Positions 35,349 to 43,417 of a stretch of 64,000 bases of DNA are shown piece by piece (the stretch's first letter is position 1; each line of letters starts with the position of its first letter). The notes below the pieces were generated by a model, which saw only the letters and a list, made by a program, of their open reading frames with translations, did no database searches and was not told the DNA's origin. The translations under genes and the position numbers were made by a program. Source of the DNA: Isoptericola halalbus (GTDB lineage Bacteria; Actinomycetota; Actinomycetes; Actinomycetales; Cellulomonadaceae); contig VJZX01000010.1 in the NCBI GenBank assembly GCA_009663185.1, forward strand, positions 1-64,000, written 5' to 3'.

Positions 35349-36817
35349 CGGCGGTACGAGAACTCCTTGGTGACGCGCCGCGCGGCTCGGCCGAGCCGGC
35401 GCGCGAGCCGGTCGTCCTGAAGGACCCGAACGATGCGGTCGGCGACCGCGCCCACGTCCCCCATCGGGACGAGGAAGCCGTTCTCGCCGTCCCGCAGCAC
35501 CTCCGCGGGACCGTAGTTGCAGTCGTACGCGACGAAGGGCGTGCCGACCGACATCGCCTCGGTCAGCGTCAGCGGAAGGCCCTCGTGGAGCGAGGTCATG
35601 ACGGCGACCCGAGCCGAGGCGAACGCCTCCAGCGCGCGGTCCGTGCGGCCGAGGAACCGGACCGCGTGGGCGAGCTGCAGCTCGGACGCGAGCGCGGCGA
35701 GCTCGTCCCGCGAGGGACCGTCCCCGTAGACGTCCAGCCGCGCGTCGGGCACGCGCTGCAGCACGAGGGCGAACGCGCGCAGCAAATGGTCGAGCTGCTT
35801 CTGCGGCGCCAGCCTGCCGAGGGACACCACGCGGCGGGGATCACGCGTGACCCGTGGCGTGCGCGGCCGGGCGGCGGCGTGCCGCAGCACGTGGAGCGGG
35901 AGGCCGGGGTAGCGCTCGAGCAGGTCCCGGCGCTGCCGGTGGGTCAGGCAGACCATCGTGGTGACGTTGGTGACGTCCGAGAAGAAGCCCTCCCAGTGCG
36001 GCTTGGTCGGCGCGGTGACGTCATAGGGGGCGTCGAGGTGTGAGTTGTGCAGGACGGAGACCCCGCGCAGGCCGGGGTGCCGCATGAGTCGCAGCGTGCG
36101 CTGCCAGGCGTTCTCGCCGTCGGCGAACACGACCACGCGGCGGGAGTCGACGAGGTCCCGGTCGAGCCACGCCGCGATCGCCCCGGCGAAGTCCGTGTCG
36201 GGGTGGTCACCGGACGGGTACACCGCCGGCCCGAGCCCTCCGGTCCCGGACGGGTCGGCGGTGAGCCATCGAGCGCGGCCGTCGACGACGTAGTGCCGGA
36301 CCCACCGTCCGGGGGCGTCGATCTCGTCGACGGCGACGACGCCGCCGTCCACGAAGTGCCACACGGAGCTGCGGGTCCCGTCCTCGCGGTAGGTGACGAA
36401 GGACCGCGGCACGCCGGACTCCGGGTCGAGGACCTCCTGGGTCCTCAGCACGTCGGCGACGAACGTGCGCACGCGCACCCCCGCCTCGACGCTGCGCCGG
36501 CGCCGCGTGACGCCGTCCCCGTCGGGGACGCGCGGGGGCTGCATCGGTTCCTGCGCGGCGGCACGAGCACGGTCCTCGTCGCTCGGTCCGTCCCGCCACA
36601 GGTACGCCACCCTGACGTCCGGGTGCAGCAGGTCGTGCGACCGCGCCCAGCCCTCGTCGTTCTCGACACCGGTCACGACGAGCGTGACTCGACGACCGGC
36701 CGCGGCGTAGAGGGACGCCCGTGCGAGCACGGCACGCGTCCCACCGGCGACCTGCGGACCGAGCGACCGCACGAACAGGACGACGTCGTCGGGCTGCCCG
36801 CTCGTCGGACGGCCCAC
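35270..36817 (-). CDS. GT4 glycosyltransferase, TagE/TarM-like
   Basis: The 515-residue protein has a large N-terminal domain (about 25-260) with VVLFVRSLGPQVAGGTRAVL and a typical GT-B C-terminal domain: VVSLGRLAPQKQLDHLLRAF, DVYGDGPSRDELAAL, SLHEGLPLTLTEAMSVGTPFVAYDCNYGPAEVL. The NYGPAE variant and long N-terminus recall teichoic-acid alpha-glycosyltransferases of the TagE/TarM type. GTG 36817 starts 2 bases past the stop of the sulfotransferase gene, so they form an operon. The 3' end overlaps the convergent gene (35270-35348). A role in adding sugar side chains to a polymer is inferred. Confidence 0.8.
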   Translation of the reverse strand: MGRPTSGQPDDVVLFVRSLGPQVAGGTRAVLARASLYAAAGRRVTLVVTGVENDEGWARSHDLLHPDVRVAYLWRDGPSDEDRARAAAQEPMQPPRVPDGDGVTRRRRSVEAGVRVRTFVADVLRTQEVLDPESGVPRSFVTYREDGTRSSVWHFVDGGVVAVDEIDAPGRWVRHYVVDGRARWLTADPSGTGGLGPAVYPSGDHPDTDFAGAIAAWLDRDLVDSRRVVVFADGENAWQRTLRLMRHPGLRGVSVLHNSHLDAPYDVTAPTKPHWEGFFSDVTNVTTMVCLTHRQRRDLLERYPGLPLHVLRHAAARPRTPRVTRDPRRVVSLGRLAPQKQLDHLLRAFALVLQRVPDARLDVYGDGPSRDELAALASELQLAHAVRFLGRTDRALEAFASARVAVMTSLHEGLPLTLTEAMSVGTPFVAYDCNYGPAEVLRDGENGFLVPMGDVGAVADRIVRVLQDDRLARRLGRAARRVTKEFSYRRYRSSWLELLDDAARASSSSTISPRT

Positions 36818-36819
36818 GC

Positions 36820-37866
36820 TCAGCCGTCGACCGTGAACGAGTCGAGGTCGATGCCGTAGCTGTCCAGAACCTCCGCGGCGTGCTTGACGTCGGCGTCGTC
36901 GAAGAACTGCTTCCACTGGCCGATCGAGCCGTCGCGCGTGAAGTACCCGTCGAGCTTGACCACCATCGAGCGCCCCTGGCGCTCCTCCATGGCCCGGATG
37001 GTCGAGATGTCGGAGAGCGTGAGCGCCCGGTCGACCGCGTCGTCGACGAGGGGTAGCCCGAGGAACGTCACCACCTCGCGGAACCGCGCGGCAGGGTCTG
37101 CCTTCAGCGCCTCGTAGGACGAGACGAACACGGACGCGTCGTCGCGGTAGCTGTTCAGCGTGAGGTAGTGGCGCCCGTACTCGGAGAGCATCTTCTCGAT
37201 GACGTCGCGCGGGTGCTCGGCCTTGTCCCGGTTCTGCGGCCGCTGCTTGATCGTGTAGTGGAACAGCGAGATCACGAAGTCGAGCGGGTTGCGGTACAGC
37301 ATGATCTTCTTGCCCGGGCTGAAGACGAACGGGTCGTAGTCGTGCCGGAAGTGCTGCATCGTCACGTCGGAGATGCCGTGCTGCGCGAGGAGGTCCGTCG
37401 GCTCCCGGTACGGCTCCGCCTCACGGAACACCTGCCACCGGTTGTTGCCGTAGAACTGCTTGAGGAGCTGCGGGTAGGAGATCGCCTGGTCCACCCCCGG
37501 GTCGGTGAGGACGCGAGCGTAGTTGGTCAGGAAGAAGCGCATCCAGTGCGTGCCGGACTTCTGGATCGTCGCGACCGTCACGACGTCGTCGTGGTGCAGG
37601 CGGGAGAACGCCTCCGCGAACTCCTCTCCCCGCTCCGCGGCGAGGGTGCCGGTCCGCCACCGCGCGACGTCCCCCAGGTAGCGCAAGCCCTCGCCGGGTT
37701 CCGCGGGGATCGCGTCGAGGACCTCGGCGTACTCGCCCCGGCGGATGCCCGTCAGCGCGGCGGCGAGGCGTGACGCCCGCGTGCTCAGGCCGGCACGGGC
37801 GGTGAGGACATCCCAGTCGTGGGTGAGCAGGGCGTGCTCGAGCGGGGAGAGCGGGGCGTCGGTCAT
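36820..37866 (-). CDS. Sulfotransferase (Sulfotransfer_1 type)
   Basis: This 348-residue protein has the PAPS 5'-phosphosulfate loop TIQKSGTHWMRFFL (Lys103, Ser104, Thr106) and the 3'-phosphate motif IMLYRNPLDFVISLFHY (Arg192, Ser200), the two sites that define cytosolic-type sulfotransferases, then YEALKADPAARFREVVTFLG and a C-terminal KLDGYFTRDGSIGQWKQFF resembling the RKG-type end without its exact residues. It transfers sulfate from PAPS to a hydroxyl. ATG 37866 follows GGAAGGAA. It sits between the sialyltransferase-like gene and GT4, so its acceptor is probably the island's glycan. Confidence 0.9.
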   Translation of the reverse strand: MTDAPLSPLEHALLTHDWDVLTARAGLSTRASRLAAALTGIRRGEYAEVLDAIPAEPGEGLRYLGDVARWRTGTLAAERGEEFAEAFSRLHHDDVVTVATIQKSGTHWMRFFLTNYARVLTDPGVDQAISYPQLLKQFYGNNRWQVFREAEPYREPTDLLAQHGISDVTMQHFRHDYDPFVFSPGKKIMLYRNPLDFVISLFHYTIKQRPQNRDKAEHPRDVIEKMLSEYGRHYLTLNSYRDDASVFVSSYEALKADPAARFREVVTFLGLPLVDDAVDRALTLSDISTIRAMEERQGRSMVVKLDGYFTRDGSIGQWKQFFDDADVKHAAEVLDSYGIDLDSFTVDG

Positions 37867-37916
37867 ACGTCGGTTCCTTCCGGGCCTGGCTGCCGTGAAC
37901 ACAGGGCGACCTGTTT

Positions 37917-39824
37917 CTAGCGCTTCCGGTTGCGGTAGTACTGGGCGAAGATGCCGCTGCCGACGGCGGCCATCGCCACCGGGTCCTTGGCCCGCTCGAA
38001 CGTCTTGAGCGCGTCCCGCCGCCGCCCGATCGCCATGTAGGCGATCGCGAGCTGGCGCTGCTCGGTGGTCGAGAGCCGACGACTGCGGGACTCGGCCTCG
38101 AGGATGCGCGCGGCCGCCTCCGGCCGGCCCTCACGGACGTTCTCCTTCGCGCGCTTCAGAGCGTCGCCCGACCCGGCCGGGGCCGTCTCGGAGATGTCCG
38201 TACGGCGTCGAAGATCGCGGATGAGCTCGTTCTTCTCGAAGTCCTGGAGGTAGTCGAGCCACTCGAAGTCGAGGGCGTCGTACCGGTCGTCGCTGCTCGC
38301 GAGCTCCCACGGCTTCTTGCCGACGTAGTGCAGGACCTTGACGTCCTCGTCGTTGAACAGGGCCGGGTGGTGGGAGTAGATCCGCTTGGTGGTGTTGTAC
38401 TCGAGCGGAAGGGCTCGCCAGGAGTCGAAGAAGACGTTGAGGAATCCCTGGTCCCCCCCGTCGTACGACGGCGTGTGGGCGAGCTTGCGCATCATCGCCT
38501 CGAACGTCGGGTAGGACGGCGAGAAGGCGAACACGCCCGAGTTGAACACGTCGGGGTTCGGCAGGTCGAGGCCCGAGTCGGGCACGGCCGCGAAGTCGTC
38601 GCCCTCGAAGAGCTCGTCGATGTTCTGCTTGACGACGGCGTCGCTGTCGACGTAGACCAGGCGGTCGAGGAAGTCGAGCCGGAAGACGTGCAGCTTGGTG
38701 TAGGTGGCGGCGAACCGGGACTGGACCTTCTGCCCGGCGCCCCGGGCCAGGATCGGGTTGACGATCGGAGGCACGTCCAGCGTCACCACCCCGCTCGAGC
38801 GCAGGGCGAGCTTGTCGGCGTCAGGGGTGCACAACGCGATGAGGGGGACGTCCGTGACGCGGCGCAGCGAGTTCGCCAGGGCGCGAACACCGTGGTGGTA
38901 GGCGCCGGAGACGACGGTGACGTAGGCGCACTTGCGTCCGTCGATCTCCTTCCACAGCGGCTTGTCGACCTTCGGCACGACGAGCGACGCGGCGCCCCTG
39001 GCCGCGGGCAGCTCGATCTCCACCGTCTCCTTCGCCACGCCCACCGTCGAGCCCGGGCCGGGGGAGAGGTGGGGACGGTCGACGAGATCCTCGGCCTGCT
39101 TCACGTACAGGTGCAGCATCTCCGACTGGCTGACCGAGGTGATGGTCGCCTCCGGGTAGGCGGCGACGCAGGAGCGGAGGAACGCGACGTCGGTCTCGAG
39201 GCCGTGGTTGGCCTCGTACCCGGGTGCGAGGTCCTTCTTCTTCAGCCCGTCCTCGACGGCCTGCGGCACGGTGTACCCGTACCGGACGTCCTTCGACTCG
39301 TACAGGTCGACGCCCGAGAGGTAGATCTCCCGGAACCCGACACCGAGGCCGAACGCGAGCGCCTGCATCCCCGTGGTGGGCAGGCCCGGCCGGCTCATGA
39401 AGTGGCGGGCCAGGCGCGGGTTGAGCGCCGGGATGCTCCAGCTGTCGAGCTCCTCGACGTCGACGAGCGGGTCGAGCCCGTAACGGTCGCCGTCCCGGTT
39501 GGCGGCGTGCCGCATCGGCGACAGGATGCGGCGGACGTCGTAGCGGCCCGCACGGATCTCGTCGTGGAGCATCTTCTCGAGCGTCTCGTTCGGCACCGCC
39601 GAGAACCACGCGTCGACGCGATCGCCGAAGTGGTAGTTGCTCTCGAGGAAGAACCAGTTCATCCGGAAGACGACCACGTCCTCGGGGATCCGGTGATACG
39701 GCGGCATCGCCGAGGACGGCCCGTTCCCGACGATCAAGAGAGGGCGGTCGACCAGGTCTGCGAACGACGCGATCTCGGCGCCGCCCGGCTCGCGGCCGAG
39801 GGGGACACTCCGCATGGTGGGCAT
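37917..39824 (-). CDS. Three-domain protein: GT42 sialyltransferase-like, GT8 glycosyltransferase, TPR-like tail
   Basis: In this 635-residue protein, residues about 26-242 match bacterial GT42 alpha-sialyltransferases (CstI/CstII type): LLIVGNGPSS, FRMNWFFLESNYHFG, EIYLSGVDLYE. The catalytic set of CstII appears kept as Tyr175, Tyr182 and His207, with Arg145 as a candidate for the substrate Arg. Residues about 297-520 are a GT8 domain with the DxD at Asp393/Asp395 (YVDSDA) and VLHYVGKKPW. Residues 550-620 are TPR-like. CMP-nonulosonate would come from the NeuA gene 2.3 kb away. ATG 39824 follows AGGAG; MRSV at 39815 is an alternative. Confidence 0.8.
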   Translation of the reverse strand: MPTMRSVPLGREPGGAEIASFADLVDRPLLIVGNGPSSAMPPYHRIPEDVVVFRMNWFFLESNYHFGDRVDAWFSAVPNETLEKMLHDEIRAGRYDVRRILSPMRHAANRDGDRYGLDPLVDVEELDSWSIPALNPRLARHFMSRPGLPTTGMQALAFGLGVGFREIYLSGVDLYESKDVRYGYTVPQAVEDGLKKKDLAPGYEANHGLETDVAFLRSCVAAYPEATITSVSQSEMLHLYVKQAEDLVDRPHLSPGPGSTVGVAKETVEIELPAARGAASLVVPKVDKPLWKEIDGRKCAYVTVVSGAYHHGVRALANSLRRVTDVPLIALCTPDADKLALRSSGVVTLDVPPIVNPILARGAGQKVQSRFAATYTKLHVFRLDFLDRLVYVDSDAVVKQNIDELFEGDDFAAVPDSGLDLPNPDVFNSGVFAFSPSYPTFEAMMRKLAHTPSYDGGDQGFLNVFFDSWRALPLEYNTTKRIYSHHPALFNDEDVKVLHYVGKKPWELASSDDRYDALDFEWLDYLQDFEKNELIRDLRRRTDISETAPAGSGDALKRAKENVREGRPEAAARILEAESRSRRLSTTEQRQLAIAYMAIGRRRDALKTFERAKDPVAMAAVGSGIFAQYYRNRKR

Positions 39825-39860
39825 GGGGATGAGGCTCCTGTCGGGGATCGGGTCGGGGCG

Positions 39861-39866
39861 AGTCTA
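39861..39866 (-). promoter_or_regulatory. -10 element made from the upstream gene's stop codon
   Basis: The minus strand reads TAGACT; its TAG is the stop codon of the pyruvyl transferase-like gene 39864-42026. The start would be near 39854, about 30 bases before the ATG of the GT42/GT8 gene. Confidence 0.45.
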
Positions 39867-42026
39867 GTGGTCGAGAGTCGCGGCGATGTCGGCCGCGGCA
39901 GCGCGAACGGGCACGAGCAGCCCGTCCTGGAGCGTGTGGATGTCATCACGGTACCCCTGCTCACGGCCCAGGATGTCGGCCGTGAGCTCCGTGAGCCGGG
40001 CACCGAGGCGCTCGTCGTGCACGTCCACGCCCCACTCGACGCGGCCGATGTCCTCGAGGAAGTACCGCATCTTCGGGTGGGAGACGATGCTGAGCACGGG
40101 CGTCCCCAAACCGAACGGGATCATCGTGGCGTGACCGCGCATGCCGATGACCAGTGACGCCGAACGGTAGACGCCGTACGCCTCGTCGGGGCTCAGGTCG
40201 TGGAGCGCATCGACCGGGCGCTCGAGCCCGAAGTTCTCCTGCAGGTCGTTCGCCAGACGGAGGTCGCCACGGGTGTGCGCGACGAACCGGACCTCGGCGC
40301 CGGCCTTCTCGGCAGCCTCGACGAAGTCACGCATCTGCTCGAGGAACGCGGGGTACGTGTCGCCGAAGCGGCGGGCGCTGCGGTCGAACGCCGCGTTCAC
40401 GAGAACCCGGCCGGATCCGGGGCTCTTCTCCGGGAGGTCGTCGCGCAGGCGCTCGAGCACGGTCGTCGGGCACGGGATGTAACGGACCTTCTCGGCCAGC
40501 TCGGCGGGAAGCATGTCGGCCACGCGTGCCATCGAGCCGTGGTTGCGCAGCCCCAGGTACTCGGCCTTGCGCGCGAGAGCTTCGAGGCTGCGGGCGAACA
40601 GGCTGCCCTGGAACTCCTGGCCCGGGAACAGGTTGTAGCCCACGGAGTACACGAAGAGCGGGACGTCGATCGCCTCGAGCGACGCGCGTGGGACGTTCCA
40701 CTGCCAGCCGCTGTTGCCGTTGGGCGACGTGTCCGGGAGGAACAGGCCGCCGCCGCCGACGACGAGGGCGCGCTGCGTGTTCGCCGCACGCACGAAGGAG
40801 TCGTCGAACACCTGGTGGGCGTGGAACGGCAGCCACTCGCGCGGTCCCGCCGCTTCCTCGATCGCCGCCCGGACGGCGACCGGGAGCGCCACGTCGCCGA
40901 AGTTCTCCCCGGCGTCGACGAAGAACGCCACGTGACCGATGCCGCCCGCCGGAGCGTCCGCCGGTGTGAGGGGGTCGAGGCTGCGCTCGCGCACCCCTCG
41001 CACGGAGCGTGAGGGCATGCCCGCACGCGTCGCCTTCCGGGCCGCGTCGACGGCACCCTCGTAGTCGTGCACCACCCAGGCGATCTGTGCCTCGCGGGCG
41101 GCCGCCACGCCGGCCGTGGCCTCGGAACCGCCGAGGATGCGCAGAACCAGCCGGGCCTCCTCATACCGGCTCACCGCCGCCAGGGAGCGCGCCAGCTCGA
41201 GCAGGTAGCGCTCGATGAGCGCCTCCCGTCGCGCAGGGACCTTGTGCAGGGCCTCGAGAGCACCCTCGAAGTCGGCCTCGTCCGCCCGTGCGGTCGCCTC
41301 GTCGAGCACGGCGTTCAAGCCGGGCAGGTCGTCGTCCGTGGCTACTGCGAGGTAGCCCGCCGCGACGAGTGAGCTCACCACGTCGCGCAGCGCCGCGAGG
41401 TCGACGCGGGCGAGGTGGGGCAGGACGTAGTCCTCGGCCGCGCGCTCGAGCGCGCCCTCACGCGTGAACGGCGCCGACAGCGCATCCTCACGGGCTTGAG
41501 CGACGTCGAGAGAAGAGACGTGGTCGGCGATCGCCGCACGGAGCGCCAGGCGTTCGCGGACGTGCTCCAGACGGGGTCCGGCGTTGGCGCGACGCCAGGC
41601 GACGGACCCCTGCAGCGCGTGGTAGACGTGCTGCTCGGCCTCCTCCGGGCGACCGCAAAGCATTGCCGCGAGCCCCGCGAGTTCTCGCACCTCCCTGTCC
41701 TTGGGGAGTGCCTCCGCCAGAACTGCGGCCAGCGACGCCACCGGAGCGGCGTCCACGGCGTCGAGTCGGGTGCGAACGACCTCCACGGCGCCCTTGCGCA
41801 CCCCGGCAACGGTCGGCCACGGGCTGATGCCGGTCCAGACCCGGAACCACGACGGCGTGCCGGGCCTCGTCACGGCGAGCAGGGGGGCCGGAAGCCTCAC
41901 CGACCGGCCCGTACGGGACGCTGCCGCCAGGAAGCGCACGTTGCGCGCGCGGCGACGTACCGCGGCGGCGGCGATGCCCCGCGCCCGAGCGAGACGCGCC
42001 ACCAGGGCGCGCGTGGTTGTGTTCAC
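39864..42026 (-). CDS. Polysaccharide pyruvyl transferase family protein with helical N-terminal region
   Basis: In this 720-residue protein, the first 330 residues are helical and TPR-like (RYEEARLVLRILGG, EAQIAWVVHDYEGAVDAA). Residues about 355-690 are the pyruvyl transferase fold: FFVDAGENFGDVALPVAVR, ALVVGGGGLFLPDT, EYLGLRNHGSM, and LVIGMRGHATMIPFGLG with the family Arg/His. The segment SGWQW after GGGGLFL is shared with the protein at 21726, showing common ancestry. Pyruvylation of a glycan is the family role but has not been shown for this branch. The GTG start has a TAGGGT -10 at N7 (leaderless). It is divergent from neuA. Confidence 0.8.
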   Translation of the reverse strand: MNTTTRALVARLARARGIAAAAVRRRARNVRFLAAASRTGRSVRLPAPLLAVTRPGTPSWFRVWTGISPWPTVAGVRKGAVEVVRTRLDAVDAAPVASLAAVLAEALPKDREVRELAGLAAMLCGRPEEAEQHVYHALQGSVAWRRANAGPRLEHVRERLALRAAIADHVSSLDVAQAREDALSAPFTREGALERAAEDYVLPHLARVDLAALRDVVSSLVAAGYLAVATDDDLPGLNAVLDEATARADEADFEGALEALHKVPARREALIERYLLELARSLAAVSRYEEARLVLRILGGSEATAGVAAAREAQIAWVVHDYEGAVDAARKATRAGMPSRSVRGVRERSLDPLTPADAPAGGIGHVAFFVDAGENFGDVALPVAVRAAIEEAAGPREWLPFHAHQVFDDSFVRAANTQRALVVGGGGLFLPDTSPNGNSGWQWNVPRASLEAIDVPLFVYSVGYNLFPGQEFQGSLFARSLEALARKAEYLGLRNHGSMARVADMLPAELAEKVRYIPCPTTVLERLRDDLPEKSPGSGRVLVNAAFDRSARRFGDTYPAFLEQMRDFVEAAEKAGAEVRFVAHTRGDLRLANDLQENFGLERPVDALHDLSPDEAYGVYRSASLVIGMRGHATMIPFGLGTPVLSIVSHPKMRYFLEDIGRVEWGVDVHDERLGARLTELTADILGREQGYRDDIHTLQDGLLVPVRAAAADIAATLDH

Positions 42027-42033
42027 GGGCGCA

Positions 42034-42039
42034 ACCCTA
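42034..42039 (-). promoter_or_regulatory. -10 element, leaderless promoter of the pyruvyl transferase-like gene
   Basis: The minus strand reads TAGGGT, then 7 bases, then GTG at 42026. It is the same hexamer and spacing as manB. Confidence 0.6.
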
Positions 42040-42054
42040 AACCGGCCGGTGCAC

Positions 42055-42060
42055 TACTGT
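42055..42060 (+). promoter_or_regulatory. Candidate -10 element of neuA
   Basis: TACTGT lies about 41 bases before the ATG at 42102. A GAGGTAG ribosome site (42089-42095) shows that this transcript has a leader, unlike its divergent neighbour. Confidence 0.45.
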
Positions 42061-42101
42061 GGAGCGCGCCAACCGTCCCCGCTCGCATGAGGTAGTGCTG
42101 C

Positions 42102-43361
42102 ATGTCCGTGTCCGCGACGCCCTCGGCGATCGTCATCATTCCCGCCCGCGGAGGCTCCCAGGGGGTACCGCTGAAGAACCTGCAGCGGGTCGATGGCGTC
42201 ACACTCGTCGGGCGTGCCGTCCAGTCGGCGCTCGCGGCACCCTCGGTCGAGCTCGTCGTGGTCTCGACCGACCACGACGAGATCGCGGCGGAGGCACGTG
42301 CCCACGGGGCACGCATCGTCGCGCGGCCGGCGGAGATCGCGGGTCACACCGCCTCGTCCGAGTCGGCGCTCCTCCACGTGCTCGACACCGTCGAGGCAGG
42401 TGACGACTCCGCCCCCGCACATGCCCTCCCGCCCGTGACGGTGCTGCTCCAGGCGACCTCGCCGTTCATCGATCCAGCCGACCTGGACACGGCCGTGCGA
42501 CGCGTCGCGAGCGGCGAGAGGGACGTCGTCATCGCCGTCGCGGAGACGCACGACTTCCAGTGGCGCCTGGACGGTGAAGAGGCCTCCCCGGTGGGGCACT
42601 CCACCGACTTCCGGCCGCGGCGGCAGGACCGCGCACCGCACTTCCGTGAGACGGGCGCCTTCTACGTGATGCGCACGGACGGGTTCCGTGAGCGTCAGGT
42701 GCGCTTCTTCGGCGAGATCGGACTGCAGCCCGTCGCGTCGGAGTGGTCGATCGAGATCGACGAGCCGCGGGACCTGTGGCTTGCCCGTGAGCTCGTCGCC
42801 CAGCCGGCCGACGTCGACCTCGGACGGCCCCACGACGCCGAGCTGCACGGCATCCAGGCGCTCGTCACCGACTTCGACGGCGTCCACACCGACGACCACG
42901 CGTACGTGAGCCAGGACGGCACCGAGCAGGTCCGCGTCAGTCGTGGCGACGGGATGGGGGTCGCGCTCCTGCGGCGGACCGGCGTCCCGATGCTGATCCT
43001 GTCGACGGAGACCAACCCCGTCGTCGCCGCCCGCGCGGCGAAGCTCAAGATGGACGTCCTGCACGGTGTCGACGACAAGGCCGGAGCGCTGCGGACCTGG
43101 ATCGAGGCCAACGGGCTGGACCCCGCTCACGTCGTCTACGTGGGCAACGACGTCAACGACCTGCCTGCGATGTCGCTCGTCGGCTGGCCTGTCGCCGTGG
43201 CCGACGCGCGGCCGGAGGTTCGCGAGGCGGCGCGCCTCGTGCTGTCCCGCCCGGGTGGGGACGGCGCCGTCCGGGAGATCTGCGACCGTATACTCGCAGC
43301 GCACCAGAGCGCTGTCGCCGCCGCCGGCACCGCCGTGTCGGCCACCGCCGGCAGGGCCTAG
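42102..43361 (+). CDS. neuA: CMP-nonulosonate (N-acylneuraminate) cytidylyltransferase fused to KdsC-like HAD phosphatase
   Basis: In this 419-residue protein, residues about 8-245 form a cytidylyltransferase that charges a nonulosonic acid with CMP: VIIPARGGSQGVPLKNL (CTP loop), VVSTDHDEIA, TVLLQATSPF, FRETGAFYVMR. Residues about 252-405 are a HAD domain like KdsC: TDFDGVHTDD with nucleophile Asp257 and Asp259, a Lys in GVDDKAG, and GNDVNDLPAM as the metal motif. The animal CMP-sialate synthetase has the same order, but its HAD domain has lost the first Asp; here all motifs look intact, so dephosphorylation of a nonulosonate-9-phosphate is possible. ATG follows GAGGTAG. Confidence 0.88.
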   Translation: MSVSATPSAIVIIPARGGSQGVPLKNLQRVDGVTLVGRAVQSALAAPSVELVVVSTDHDEIAAEARAHGARIVARPAEIAGHTASSESALLHVLDTVEAGDDSAPAHALPPVTVLLQATSPFIDPADLDTAVRRVASGERDVVIAVAETHDFQWRLDGEEASPVGHSTDFRPRRQDRAPHFRETGAFYVMRTDGFRERQVRFFGEIGLQPVASEWSIEIDEPRDLWLARELVAQPADVDLGRPHDAELHGIQALVTDFDGVHTDDHAYVSQDGTEQVRVSRGDGMGVALLRRTGVPMLILSTETNPVVAARAAKLKMDVLHGVDDKAGALRTWIEANGLDPAHVVYVGNDVNDLPAMSLVGWPVAVADARPEVREAARLVLSRPGGDGAVREICDRILAAHQSAVAAAGTAVSATAGRA

Positions 43362-43364
43362 ACT
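43359..43364 (+). promoter_or_regulatory. Candidate -10 element overlapping the neuA stop codon
   Basis: TAGACT includes the neuA TAG stop (43359-43361). The start would be near 43371, about 47 bases before neuB. The same stop-plus-ACT arrangement occurs at 39866-39861. Confidence 0.4.
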
Positions 43365-43417
43365 CCGGCGAACGTTCCGCACCACCGCGTGCACGACCCC
43401 TTCGGAAGGACCTCATC

